64,000 nucleotides of DNA from Lineus longissimus (GCF_910592395.1 NC_088319.1:496001-560000); one strand, 5' to 3'. Shown: positions 24,101 to 32,442, counted from the stretch's first letter. The notes: a model not told the origin generated them from the sequence alone. Translations and numbers: made by a program.

Positions 24101-27100
24101 CAAGGCGTTCCTTGGCAACAAGGCGTTCCTTGGCAACAAGGCGTTCCTTGGCAACAAGGCGTTCCTTGGCAACAAGGTGTTCCTTGGCAACAAGGTGTTT
24201 ATGGTAATTTGTGTTGTTGTTTTGGTCCTGTAAATTGCTGATGTAAAGAAACTATAAACTGCTGCACAAGATCTGTACAAAAAGGGTCTCCATCGTCCAA
24301 ATAGTAGGTATTTTGAAGAAATATTTCTAATTGGTGGTACATTTGGTTGCCATGGCAACTAGTGAATAATTCGTCCATGTTGTAATCACATGCACACCAT
24401 GTCTTGATTTCAGCTTCCCCCACCCAATCGATCCCGCCCATCTTACACCATTCTTTCACCATCATGACCTACCGTTTTGCCTTACTTGATGTTATGGGTA
24501 TCTATTGTATAAGAGGTTCTATTCTTGTGACGTAACTACTGTTACACACTGAAAATTGGTGTAAATTCCCTTTGAGAAAGTGTCAGTTACACCAAGGACC
24601 TCTGTGATAATAACGAGGCTTAACATTATTCAATTGAAACCACCAATACCTCTCTGAATAATGAATTCAGCTATAACTTCGAACTAATCCCATGCTTTGG
24701 AAATGTTGTCCAGCTTTGGTATGCAAATGTTTATCTTGCTGAGTTGTTAAAGCACTTTTTCATCCTGTCATGATATTCATTGTATGGTATAAATTCGATT
24801 GACTGAAATGAAGGAATTAGTATCTTTCAGCAGATATTGCAGTGAAAGTATCTGCACATCACCCACAGAAAGATGATTTGATCCCCCAAAGATGGCCATA
24901 CTTTTGAATGTTATGGTATTGAATCATTGCGACAGAGGCATAAGGCCAATGTTGTCTTTAGTTTTGTTGTCAGTCACATACCTTACTGAAAATTGGCTCT
25001 GCCTGTTGAGACATCGATACTCTGTCACGTTAATGATAAGGTTGCCTGTTTGATCTGCGCTCATTCTGACATGTAGTTGGTGATGATCAACATGGTTCTC
25101 ACCATTTGAGGAGGACAGAAAAGAAGACTGTGACTTGGCTCCAGCTTGTATGTAATCACTCATGTTTGTTTGACATTGCAGGGCCTGCTCCAGTCCCTCA
25201 ATCTCGACCAGCAGCTCTATATTGGAGGGTTCAGGAACAAGTTTGGTGTGACAGTTGAGTCTGGTGTCACCACTGGGCTGCGTGGGGCGATACAAAGGGT
25301 AAGAGGCATGCTCTTTGTAGTCAAGCTGTGAGAATTGCTTAGAAAAGCGGAGGTCTGGACCCCTGATCACCTCCTGTAGCTCCCCTCTGTGGCAATGTTC
25401 TTAACTACGCCAATAATCGTGAAAGCTGTAGCACACCACTTCTCCAATTTCTCGGTCATCCAGCCACTGGCTGACCACTCTTATTGGTCAGCTCCTAAAA
25501 TTCTTTGATTATTTCGTAATCGATTTTCAGTTGTATATTAACGGACGTCACATCGAAAATCTTCCCAAAGTTGCCTCCGATATGGAGCGTGTCACAGCCT
25601 ACCTCGGTCCCCCATGCGACAACAACCCATGTCTCAACTCTGGCACGTGCTTACCCGTACTCAGCCAAGTCAAGTGCAAGTGTCCCATGACTCACGGTGG
25701 GAAATATTGTGAGACAGGTAGGTAATAAGAGCTGGATAGCAATGAGATGTTATCAGTGAGAACATGTCTAAACGGGCTCATGCACACTCGGTGGAATCAA
25801 CAACAACCTATCTGAGGGTAGCATTCTCAAGAAGCTGATTGGTCGGTTTTAAGCCCTTTAAAGTGGTCAATCAAAAGCCTGAGAAGTAGGACCAGGAATC
25901 TTGTGCTCATCAGATTTGCAGACTTTTCTCTCCATTTTCATTCCAGCTCTCCAAGATATCTCAGCAGTCGCAGAAGCGAAACCGATCCAATTTGACGGCA
26001 ACACATTCCTCAAGTACTTTAATCGCATCAACAGAAAGTAAGGTTTATGAACGCTTATCCTCAAACCTTATGATCTAAAATAGAAGTTGAAACTTACCCA
26101 CAAAATATCACACGCAGGTTGCTTCAGGGTGTCCATGACAGCTAACTCTACACACCAGAGGGGTCTTTCAGTTTTTAGCCCGAATGTGCAGGAACGAACC
26201 CGGGGCCACCTGTTAGGAAGGCTTGACAATTTTATGCCATTGGAGCTCTCTGTATGCTTACATTCATTGACATATTTTTCACTGTTTTGTTTTTTAGGGA
26301 AATCGGCCAAAAATCCAACCATTTTAAACTGAGATTTAAGACAAAAGCCAAGAATGGCTTATTATTAATCCAGCACAAATCACCACATATTAGTGGCGAC
26401 TTCGTGACGTTAACAATCGTGCACGGAAACGTCGAGTTAGGCTATAATCTCGGCAACCAGAAAGAATTCATGACGATTAAATCACCTGTAGATGTCGCTG
26501 ATGGCAAGTGGCATACTGTGGAGGTTAAACGGTATGTGTCCTTGGGCAATGCACTTTGAGGGTTACATATGTAACTTTGAAAAGAAATTAAGATAAGGTA
26601 CAAGTATTGCTAATGCACTCACTCCCATCTATAAACTCTTAAGGTCTTTGGTCCTGAACACCGGCAGCATTGACAACTGCTCGATGGGTGGATTTTGATC
26701 AGGGAAACAAGTTGGGATTTGGACATTCAAGCATTTAATGAATAATGTGTTTTCTATTCTATGCATTTTCATTTGAAGTTCCTTTCCCTTTTTCAGCCAA
26801 AAGAGAAAAGGCAGTATAAAGGTTGATAACGGTGAAACCTTTACGTCCGTTTCTGGACAGGGGGCGACACAGTTGGACTCAGATGGACTTCTATGGATAG
26901 GTGAGTCCCTCCCCATCAATCAGTAGGCCTACTAGGAAAAGGTCGGGCCTATTAAATCTTGCTATATCCCATGGTAGAGATTTCAGATGGTACCTATGCT
27001 CTGTTCACACCAGTGACTGCAATTTCAATATTTTTCTCTCTACAGGTGGTAAACAGAATCTTCCGACGGGTTTGCCGCGAAAGTATTACGAGTCGTTTGT

Positions 27101-27215
27101 TGGGTGCATCAAAAAGGTGGAAGTTGACAATGAGGAGCTGAACATGGTCAAAGACAAGCAAAATGAAGTTGCGATCGTCTTCTGTGATAATAAATATAAA
27201 TATAAAAGATATTGA
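1..27215 (+). CDS. AGRN: Agrin, secreted heparan sulphate proteoglycan (5' end outside the window)
   Basis: Agrin is a basement-membrane proteoglycan that organises synapses and matrix contacts in animals. The coding exons I read are 1-108, 1351-1494, 3025-3114, 4883-5044, 5304-5441, 5824-6051, 6504-6635, 7165-7302, 7805-7927, 9700-10407, 11054-11255, 14086-14298, 14477-14613, 14923-15030, 15528-15662, 19247-19378, 19545-19662, 20196-20307, 25182-25298, 25531-25717, 25947-26037, 26298-26531, 26797-26900 and 27046-27215 (TGA 27213-27215). The frame stays open across all junctions. All boundaries up to LamG1 are phase 1, so each module could be skipped without frame loss. The second laminin-EGF ([12 protein letters not shown]) and the LamG3 stretch QKSNHFKL match vertebrate agrin closely, which separates it from perlecan and other LamG proteins. 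No SEA domain is visible. The N-terminal exons lie to the left. Confidence 0.93.
1351..1494 (+). other. Agrin: lustrin-type Cys-rich module exon
   Basis: This 48-codon phase 1-1 exon encodes [13 protein letters not shown], a central DCSTG segment, then [10 protein letters not shown] and NYAKCC. The spacing (C, later C, C-P-x(4)-YC-H, terminal CC) resembles the lustrin/WR1 cysteine-rich modules of invertebrate extracellular proteins. It joins the Kazal exon in frame (CK then GLDK) and the GCCPD exon downstream. I know of no equivalent in vertebrate agrin. The domain name is by pattern only, and the exon call is supported by good acceptor and donor signals. Confidence 0.72.
2600..2880. repeat. 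Dispersed repeat with internal inverted halves
   Basis: The left half (CCAACCACCTCGCCGAGTGA, then GGCCTTATATTCC-like text) and the right half (TGGATTCGCTCGTAGAGGTG then GTTGGCCTTGACTCGGAGAG) are partly reverse complements. They resemble the repeats at 39.26 and 44.17 kb. It lies in an agrin intron. Confidence 0.45.
3025..3114 (+). other. Agrin: short YGCCPD cassette before the laminin-EGF pair
   Basis: This 30-codon phase 1-1 exon encodes [20 protein letters not shown] followed by NDAGCP. It matches the short cysteine cassette that precedes the laminin-EGF domains in vertebrate agrin (YGCC then GLAGCP there) and is also seen in papilin-like matrix proteins. Its position directly before the laminin-EGF exons agrees with agrin. 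Confidence 0.85.
3664..3925 (+). repeat. SINE-like element, plus strand
   Basis: A box B-like GAGTTCAAAAC is followed by the core CTTGAGCAAGGCACTTAACC and CCAGGAGTGAATGGTTACC. The same core is present in reverse at 15.3 kb and 50.65 kb, so it is a dispersed family with a conserved central domain. The ends are uncertain. It lies in an agrin intron. Confidence 0.6.
4883..5441 (+). other. Agrin: two laminin-type EGF domains (two exons)
   Basis: Exons 4883-5044 and 5304-5441 each encode one laminin-EGF domain with eight-Cys spacing. The first begins [16 protein letters not shown] and includes RCEPGYWG. The second begins [20 protein letters not shown] and ends [12 protein letters not shown]. The second is nearly identical in pattern to the vertebrate agrin laminin-EGF 2 and is the strongest single family marker in the window. 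Both exons are phase 1-1. Confidence 0.93.
5824..6051 (+). other. Agrin: Kazal/follistatin-like domain after the laminin-EGF pair
   Basis: This 76-codon exon carries a follistatin-type EGF hairpin ([17 protein letters not shown]) followed by a full Kazal core ([20 protein letters not shown]) and a terminal PC. It corresponds to the last Kazal domain of vertebrate agrin, which also sits just after the laminin-EGF domains and before the Ser/Thr region. Phase 1-1. Confidence 0.92.
6504..6635 (+). other. Agrin: Thr/Pro/Arg-rich linker exon
   Basis: This 44-codon phase 1-1 exon encodes a low-complexity linker with [16 protein letters not shown], a second similar RKTTRH segment, then [12 protein letters not shown]. 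It contains a short internal duplication of an RKTTRH-like motif. It sits where vertebrate agrin has its first Ser/Thr-rich region and probably forms an extended, O-glycosylated spacer. The exon is defined by a cag acceptor and a gtgagt donor. Confidence 0.7.
6826..6955. repeat. Dispersed inverted-repeat element, GGTAAGGT..GGTACAATTATA family
   Basis: GGTAAGGTAGGGTGGTACAA at the left is answered by ATCATTTTACCTTACATTA at the right. Related copies appear near 22830, 27870-28180 and 31850. It is probably a small non-autonomous DNA element. Confidence 0.55.
7165..7302 (+). other. Agrin: extremely basic cassette exon
   Basis: This phase 1-1 exon of 138 bp encodes about 46 residues, of which I count 14 Lys and 10 Arg against one acidic residue. 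It starts [20 protein letters not shown] and ends with a run of Arg before a gtaatt donor. In an extracellular proteoglycan such a block could bind heparan sulphate or be cut by proprotein convertases (several R-x-x-R sites). Since it is symmetric it may be alternatively spliced. Its inclusion in the mature transcript is inferred from splice signals only. Confidence 0.6.
7805..7927 (+). other. Agrin: small Cys-rich (EB/EGF-like) exon
   Basis: This 41-codon phase 1-1 exon encodes [20 protein letters not shown] followed by [17 protein letters not shown]. It has six cysteines with a C-x-C pair before a turn, similar to EB-type or minimal EGF-like modules of invertebrate matrix proteins. Acceptor (cacag) and donor (gtaaag) are present. 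I do not recognise a counterpart in vertebrate agrin. Confidence 0.6.
8471..8672. mobile_element. Fold-back (MITE-like) element
   Basis: Arm 8471-8519 and arm 8621-8672 are near-perfect reverse complements of about 50 bp. They share AGTGCT..AGGATCCATC and ATTGTGATTGTAGCAAA, with about 100 bp between. There is no coding capacity. It lies in an agrin intron. Confidence 0.7.
9374..9465. mobile_element. Short inverted-repeat element
   Basis: GTATAATGGAACCCCGGT at 9374 and ACCGGGGTTCCACTGTAC ending at 9465 form terminal inverted repeats around about 55 bp. The TGGAACC start resembles the longer element at 46.49 kb. Confidence 0.6.
9700..10407 (+). other. Agrin: Ser/Thr and acidic Ser-Gly region plus EGF domain
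   Basis: This large exon encodes a Ser/Thr-rich mucin-like stretch with repeats around SPDLIGS and VIGSEI. A region with many Ser-Gly dipeptides beside acidic runs follows ([16 protein letters not shown] and EESSGEGEN), the usual context for glycosaminoglycan attachment. The exon ends with a six-Cys EGF domain ([17 protein letters not shown] to RMGRLCEIG). The first EGF before LamG1 in vertebrate agrin occupies the same place. Acceptor cctccacag; donor gtgagt; phase 1-1. The upstream open frame (from 9501) lies in intron. Confidence 0.85.
12520..12635. mobile_element. Inverted-repeat element
   Basis: ATGTGACCAGCTCTGTC (12520-12536) is exactly reverse-complemented at 12619-12635. The 82 bp interior is pyrimidine-rich and non-coding. 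Confidence 0.6.
13070..13320. repeat. Degenerate minisatellite, about 42 bp unit
   Basis: There are about six diverged copies of a unit containing TGCATCC, GGGGTAACTCTGGGAT and GGGACGGGC. It lies in an agrin intron. The open frame over it is a by-product of the repeat. Confidence 0.75.
14618..14715. repeat. Short tandem duplication
   Basis: Two adjacent copies of a roughly 46-50 bp unit contain GGGCTGTGTCCATCTGAAGG and GTGAGTCAT. They follow closely after an agrin donor site. Confidence 0.6.
14923..15662 (+). other. Agrin: two EGF domains between LamG1 and LamG2
   Basis: Exons 14923-15030 ([18 protein letters not shown]) and 15528-15662 ([14 protein letters not shown] then [12 protein letters not shown]) each encode one EGF domain, both phase 1-1. 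Vertebrate agrin also has two EGFs here. The intron between them carries a reverse-strand tRNA-derived SINE. Confidence 0.92.
15225..15456 (-). repeat. tRNA-derived SINE in an agrin intron
   Basis: On the minus strand the head reads TGGCAGAGTGGTTGGAGC (a good pol III box A), followed by a degenerate box B-like GGTTGTGGGTTGTCTC. The core TTGGACAAGACACTTAACAC and CCAGGAGTATGAATGGGTACC comes next. It lacks a foldable complete tRNA, so it is a retroposon and not a tRNA gene. Confidence 0.7.
15663..19246 (+). other. Intron before LamG2: degenerate repeats and a 34 bp minisatellite
   Basis: This 3.6 kb phase 1 intron contains a degenerate run of a GGGACAAATTGTC-like motif at about 16030-16200 and a strong 34 bp tandem array at about 17665-18235. 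No further coding exon is apparent. Confidence 0.6.
17665..18235. repeat. 34 bp minisatellite, about 17 copies
   Basis: The unit contains GCCTGCAGGATGTCCACAGA followed by TCTGGCTACATATA. Variants include CATGGA in place of CATATA and GTCTGC in place of GTCCAC. These variants recur in blocks, suggesting higher-order duplication of groups of units. No spacers are present. Confidence 0.9.
22463..22592. mobile_element. Fold-back element
   Basis: TTAAATTGAGCACCACCACTGGCA on the left arm is matched in reverse by TGCCAGTGGTGGCGCTCAAATTT on the right arm, with about 78 bp between. Non-coding. Confidence 0.65.
22828..22920. repeat. Dispersed inverted-repeat element (same family as 6.83 kb)
   Basis: TAAGGTAAAGTGGTACACTT at the left and TTGTATCACCTTACCTTACC at the right form imperfect terminal inverted repeats about 90 bp apart. 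Confidence 0.55.
24034..24198. repeat. 18 bp minisatellite, nine copies
   Basis: The unit GCGTTCCTTGGCAACAAG is repeated nine times with almost no divergence. The last copies carry GTGTTCC instead. Since 18 is a multiple of 3 it is open in several frames on both strands, which explains spurious ORFs. The very low divergence suggests recent expansion. Confidence 0.92.
25609..25717 (+). other. Agrin: EGF domain between LamG2 and LamG3
   Basis: The second half of exon 25531-25717 encodes [15 protein letters not shown] followed by [14 protein letters not shown], a standard six-Cys EGF domain. It corresponds to the last EGF of vertebrate agrin. The exon ends in phase 1 before gtaggt. Confidence 0.92.
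25947..27215 (+). other. Agrin: LamG3 domain and C-terminus (includes the vertebrate z-site position)
   Basis: Exons 25947-26037, 26298-26531, 26797-26900 and 27046-27215 encode LamG3, the domain that binds LRP4 in vertebrates. Landmarks are [70 protein letters not shown] and [10 protein letters not shown]. The junction between RINRK and EIGQKSNHF is where vertebrate neural z exons are inserted. The intron there is only 260 bp (26038-26297) and shows no obvious cassette. The protein ends [10 protein letters not shown]. Confidence 0.92.
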
Positions 27216-30200
27216 GGTCCAAAACGTCATTTTACGCCATTATGCAAATTAACCCAGATCTCTGTGAGATGTTATAGTTTGTATGTTAATGATGTCATCA
27301 GGTGACTTTTCTGTCTGCTTTGCGTTTTCCAGGTATTTTGCGCCAAGGTAAAAAAGGTTCCGAGAAGGCCAATTGGAGCCTTGTAATCTTCCGAAACACT
27401 TTTATTTTCATAAGCCTGATATAGACTAATAGACTAAGGCCAATAGAAAAATAAGACATTTGGTTGAGTACCTAGTCTAGCTGCACGGCTTGTACGCCAT
27501 CAGACTGGGGAAAAGTTTGCTTTACTGGGGGAATTTGCTTTCTAAGTTGATCGCCAGTCAAAGAGACCACACCACTGTGGCTCCTAATAGGAAATAAAGA
27601 TTCAAATTTGGGCTGTGACAAAATACATGGGTTTAGCGTAGCAACATATCGCTTCTTTTCGGTAAGTGTCTTAGAAAAAATACCTGGAAAGGCAACAGAT
27701 AAGGAAGAGGCATCGATGGGAGGGAGCTGATCGAATGGAGATGGTGCATATTGGGACAGGAGCATGTATAGAGAAAGAGTAAGGGAAGGTGATTACAATG
27801 AATTGAGCCTCTTTTTAAGATGCTGTATATTGTAAAGAGTGACTTTGCTGAGCTTAACTGAGATGTAGTGAGGTAAGGTAGTACAATTATGGTCTTTGTG
27901 TGCATGAAAGTGGTACGGGCTACATTTGTACCCTGGTTATTGTTATTGTAGTAAAGTAAGGTGTTACAGTTACAGCCTGTGTGTGCCCCAATGTATACTT
28001 GTTGTTTTCTACACTATAGGGATAATAACTGTACCACTTTCAGCTCATGTGGTGAAGAGTGACCTCTGAGCTTATCTGAGATGTAGTAAAGTAAGGTGGG
28101 ACAATTATAACCTAATGTGCATTGCCACGTGTTTTCTACACTGTAGGATTTATAATTGTACTGCTTTTCCTTATATGTTCTGTCTCCTAGATGGTTGGTC
28201 CAAATTTGACAGTAATTGGCTCTCCAGAAAGTTTTGAAACATATTTCTGGAGGCAGGAGATTTAATGGTAGGTAATTATTTGTCATGGGGAGAGCTCTAA
28301 AGGTAAAGCATTCTTCTAAAGCACCCTGCACACTTTATGACTAAGGAGTGGCGAGTGCATGTTTTTAACGTGGGCCGACATTTACTGAGAGTGTAACAAC
28401 ACTGTCTTTCTCAACCAGCTGTTAAAGTATAATCATTTATAAGATGATAACAATGATTGAGATTTGATACATTTTAAAGGAACACAATCATTTTCATCAT
28501 TATGAGTGACGGCAGGCATTATGCTTGACATCAGGACAACATGGGTGAGATATCTTGCTTTCTCTTGCAAAAATCGCTTCAAACAAGCTAACTATAAAAT
28601 CATTTAACTGCAATAAACTCTTCACTAGAACGGTTATGTAACCATTGGCCTCCCTGAAATTTACAAGCCACCGAGAACTAGTGAAGTAAACCAGTAATCC
28701 CTGTGTTTGGTGATTGCCAGTCGCAGCAATCGCAGATTTATGTCGCAGTCGCCTTTGATGACCACCGCAATTTAACGATTTTTGTCGCATGCGATCTGCA
28801 GGTGGCTGTGACAAAAATCGCTTGTTGCAGATTGCTAAAGTCTGTCAAGGTATTTGATAGTATATTGTGTAACAAAACTGTGTTCAGAATATGTAAATAC
28901 GATTAATAATGCTCTATGTAACCAGCTCCTCATTATGTATATATATGCGCATACATTAACATACATTATGTAGTGTATAAAATTGATAGTAAGCCAGGTT
29001 ATGACATTAGTTGCCAAATTATGAGGGAGAAAACTAGAAGGATAGAACAGCGCTATGTAATATTGTCAAGTGTATGTACATGTGTACATACATGTACAGC
29101 TGCTGTTCTACAAAATAAACTCACTCCCTATTCATTAGAACGTGTTCTTGTATTGTGTAAACATTTGTATGTCCACAGCATTAACTTTCAATATTTTCTG
29201 AACTGACTGTTTTTTGGCTGATTTGTCACTTTGTCACACCCTGTAATTGTTTGATGTTATTCTGCACCTGTCCTTGTCAATCATAAATGCAGAGTTACTT
29301 GAGTCCTCGCATTATAGGCTTGGGTTACATAGAATTCATGATGTTTTTGAAAACAAAAAGGATTTAAAGAGCGGGTTACATATGATTCGTTATGTCACCT
29401 TTGACCCATTTGTCGTGCCAAGTCATGTTTTCAAGTCTGAGTCAAGGAACAATATGCTCGTTTCAAGTGACACATGATAAGGTGAATCCTAGGTAAACTC
29501 ATTCACAGATCACTTTACAGGGTAGGCCTATAATGTCTGTATAGAAGTTATCTCTATCTTTCAGTTCACTTCTGAGCCTTTAGAGGGGTACGCCATTCAT
29601 TCTCATATTATTAAGTGTTTGTGCAACTAAATCTATTTCATTTTCTTACGTCAGGCAATGCCAATAGTCAGTCACAATGCATGCCACATGCATGCCACAT
29701 CCATGCCACATGCATGCTCGCGTGTTTTTTTTCTTTTGCTGCTGTGTAGGTATACACTATTATAAAGATACTCCACGCATCAATTGTCATCGCCTTGACA
29801 TGTATGGTTCACCGTACAGCAGTGCAGTGTTTAATCCTATTTTCCTGTTCCACCAGTAATGCAATCTACACCAACAGCGTACCCCTTTAAACATAGCGCA
29901 CAATTATCTTGTGTCAAATCCCTGTATAAACTGTACATGTTACCTCACTAGATCACACTCTCTGTAATGTCTGTCTCTAAGAAAACTGAAAGTAACACAT
30001 CAGGCCTCCCAGCCTCAAACCCTGTATGTAGACCTAAAATGTATTTATTTCAATGCCTGACTGTTTGTAATAGACTTGAACAGGTTTAATGTGCAAACTT
30101 CATTTAGTTTTATTTGAATAAACTGGATATTATATTATTAAACGAATGTCGTGTTGTTTATTGCGAATAGTGTGACTGATTAAAGTGTCCTCAAGTGAAA

Positions 30201-30260
30201 CATGTTGATGATGAAAGACACATGATATGCTGTGCTCTGAGGATGCTGCGTCGCTCAATA
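27216..30260. other. Agrin 3' flank, possibly a long 3' UTR
   Basis: No further coding exon is recognisable. Candidate AATAAA signals on the plus strand are at 27593, 29114 and 30116. The last lies shortly upstream of a GT-rich stretch and could end a long agrin transcript. The segment 27868-28180 holds two or more copies of the GGTAAGGT..GTACAATTA dispersed element. The rest appears non-coding. Confidence 0.5.
27868..28180. repeat. Cluster of GGTAAGGT..GTACAATTA dispersed elements
   Basis: At least two tandem-like copies occur. Each has AGTAAAGTAAGGTG near the left, CTGTGTGTG or TGTGCATTG in the middle and TTTCTACACT.TAGG at the right. They match the element at 6.83 kb. Confidence 0.55.
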
Positions 30261-31652
30261 CAGTAGTTTAGTAGAGGCCAACACAGAGAGGGTTAATTTT
30301 GAGAAAAAAAAGGTACTGTGTACATCCATTTCTTGAGGCAGAAAGTTTGCGAAAAAAAAATATTCCCACGGTCAGAGCCAAACGGGATGAGAGGGTTAAT
30401 GGAAACCTTGTTCCTAGGAAAAAGTTAAAAATTTCTTCATACATTACACATGCAATTTTAATTTTTTAATCCTGGGTACAAGGTTGTTTATTAACCCTTT
30501 CAGCCCGTTTGGCTTAGACCGTGGGAATATTTTTTTTCCGCAAACATTCTGCCTCAAGAAATGGCTGTACACTGTACATTTTTCCTCTCAAAATTAACCC
30601 TCTCTGTGGTGGCCTCTACTAAACTACACACAGAGAGGGTTAATTTTGAGAGAAAAAAAGTACAGTGTACAGCCATTTCTTGAGGCAGAAAGTTTGCGAA
30701 AAAAAAATATTCCCACGGTCTAAGCCAAACGGGATGAGAGGGTTAATAAACAACCTTGTACCCAGGATTAAAAAATTAAAATTGCATGTGTAATGTATGA
30801 AGAAATTTTAAACTTTTTCCTAGGAACAAGGTTTCCATTAACCCTCTCATCCCGTTTGGCTCTGACCGTGGGAATATTTTTTTTTCGCAAACTTTCTGCC
30901 TCAAGAAATGGCTGTACACTGTACTTTTTTTCTCTCAAAATTAACCCTCTCTGTGTGTAGTTTAGTAGAGGCCACCACAGAGAGGGTTAATTTTGAGAGA
31001 AAAAAAGTACAGTGTACAGCCATTTCTTGAGGCAGAAAGTTTGCGAAAAAAAAATATTCCCACGGTCTAAGCCAAACGGGATGAGAGGGTTAATAAACAA
31101 CCTTGTACCCAGGATTAAAAAATTAAAATTGCATGTGTAATGTATGAAGAAATTTTAAACTTTTTCCTAGGAACAAGGTTTCCATTAACCCTCTCATCCC
31201 GTTTGGCTCTGACCGTGGGAATATTTTTTTTTCGCAAACTTTCTGCCTCAAGAAATGGCTGTACACTGTACCTTTTTTCTCTCAAAATTAACCCTCTCTG
31301 TGTGTAGTTTAGTAGAGGCCACCACAGAGAGGGTTAATTTTGAGAGAAAAAAAGTACAGTGTACAGCCATTTCTTGAGGCAGAAAGTTTGCGAAAAAAAA
31401 ATATTCCCACGGTCTAAGCCAAACGGGATGAGAGGGTTAATAAACAACCTTGTACCCAGGATTAAAAAATTAAAATTGCATGTGTAATGTATGAAGAAAT
31501 TTTTAACTTTTTCCTAGGAACAAGGTTTCCATTAACCCTCTCATCCCGTTTGGCTCTGACCGTGGGAATATTTTTTTTTCGCAAACTTTCTGCCTCAAGA
31601 AATGGCTGTACACTGTACCTTTTTTCTCTCAAAATTAACCCCCTCTGTGTGG
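30261..31652. repeat. Tandem array of palindromic elements, 347 bp period
   Basis: There are about four units. Each consists of an arm of about 120 bp (CACAGAGAGGGTTAATTTTG ... TTTGCGAAAAAAAAATATTC ... ACGGGATGAGAGGGTTAAT), a central spacer of about 90 bp, and the arm in reverse complement. A hinge (GTGTAGTTTAGTAGAGGCCA) links units. Units 2-4 run in one direction (starts at 30629, 30976 and 31323, period 347). Unit 1 (30261 to about 30628) is inverted relative to them, as its spacer and hinge read in reverse complement. No coding capacity; the open frames over it are fortuitous. Confidence 0.9.
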
Positions 31653-31847
31653 AATCGTTGCCTATCAATGGTACTTTAAAAGTACATTCCTTTTTCACAT
31701 CTTTGGAGCACAGTAGCAAATGGAGGAAGAATGACCTGGTTCCGAGGAGGATGCTGTAAAAATGCTGTGCTCTACCCCTACCCATCCTTGAGTATATAGG
31801 GACCCCGTCCTTGGGTATATAGGGACAGTATTGTCATGCAACCAGAG

Positions 31848-31890
31848 GCTACATGTATAATTGTACCACCCTACCTTACTTTGCAGTGAA
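31848..31890. repeat. Fragment of the GTACAATTA dispersed element
   Basis: ATAATTGTACCACCCTACCT followed by TACTTTGCAG is one terminal half of the element seen at 6.83, 22.83 and 27.9 kb. Confidence 0.5.
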
Positions 31891-31925
31891 AAAAACACAT
31901 AAAACAACATAATGAGAGAATTAAT

Positions 31926-31931
31926 TTTATT
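31926..31931 (-). promoter_or_regulatory. Candidate LSG1 polyadenylation signal
   Basis: TTTATT on the plus strand (AATAAA on the minus strand) lies about 510 bp downstream of the LSG1 stop codon. It is the first such hexamer I noticed on that strand. Confidence 0.45.
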
Positions 31932-32442
31932 TTGCATGAATGTATACAAAGAAGATGTGAAACCTGATACTGTGTCATCAAGAGGCAGTGTATTAGAAGA
32001 AGCATTCATCTGGCCTATAACTGCAGATCTAATGTTAGCTGCACTGTCTAACTGATCAGACTATCTACTTATAAATCCCACTCGGTTAACCTCACCAAGC
32101 AGTGCTAACATATTCAGCAGCTGTATTCCTATATATATTACACAGGGAGGAACAGGAACAGCAAAATCGAGGTAATACCATCCTTGAGCTTGTTGCTTGT
32201 AAAGATGTATGGGGTGATAGGCCAGATGAATACTGCCTCTAATAGACGGCTACATCCAGGTTGAACAGAGGTGTCTGTTAAGATGACTGGAGGACCTACT
32301 GAATTTGTACACGGTTGAAGAACCAGAATATCTGAAGGTACAACTAGGCGGGGCGGGCCTACTGGAAGAAAACCAACATACCACTAAACCAAGCTGCCCT
32401 TTTGACAGGTTGGCTTCACTAGTCTAAATTAATCATCAGTCT

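Larger units (their letters stand above)
20308..25181 (+). other. Large intron at the agrin y-site: repeats and fold-back element
   Basis: This 4.9 kb phase 0 intron contains G-rich runs near 20467 and 21304, a fold-back element (22463-22592), a copy of the TAAGGTAAAGTGGTACA element near 22830 and an 18 bp minisatellite (24034-24198). I see no exon with convincing splice signals and homology. Confidence 0.55.
19247..25608 (+). other. Agrin: LamG2 domain (five exons, includes the vertebrate y-site position)
   Basis: Exons 19247-19378, 19545-19662, 20196-20307 and 25182-25298, plus the start of 25531-25717, encode LamG2. Landmarks are [59 protein letters not shown] and [12 protein letters not shown]. 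The junction between NGRSK (20307) and [10 protein letters not shown] (25182) coincides with the place where vertebrates insert the y exon. Here it is a 4.9 kb phase 0 intron. I could not identify a y-like microexon in it. Confidence 0.9.

Noticed and set aside
24007-24358. Repeat proteins LATRRS / LGNKAF / LLPRNA
   Set aside because: These are three readings of the same 18 bp minisatellite in an agrin intron.
27216-30260. A further gene between agrin and LSG1
   Set aside because: Open frames here are short, without splice-linked homology or domain signatures. It is better read as agrin 3' UTR and repeats.
31462-32009. Open frames on both strands across and beside the palindromic array
   Set aside because: They cover inverted-repeat arms and the LSG1 3' flank, with no family resemblance and mirrored frames on both strands.
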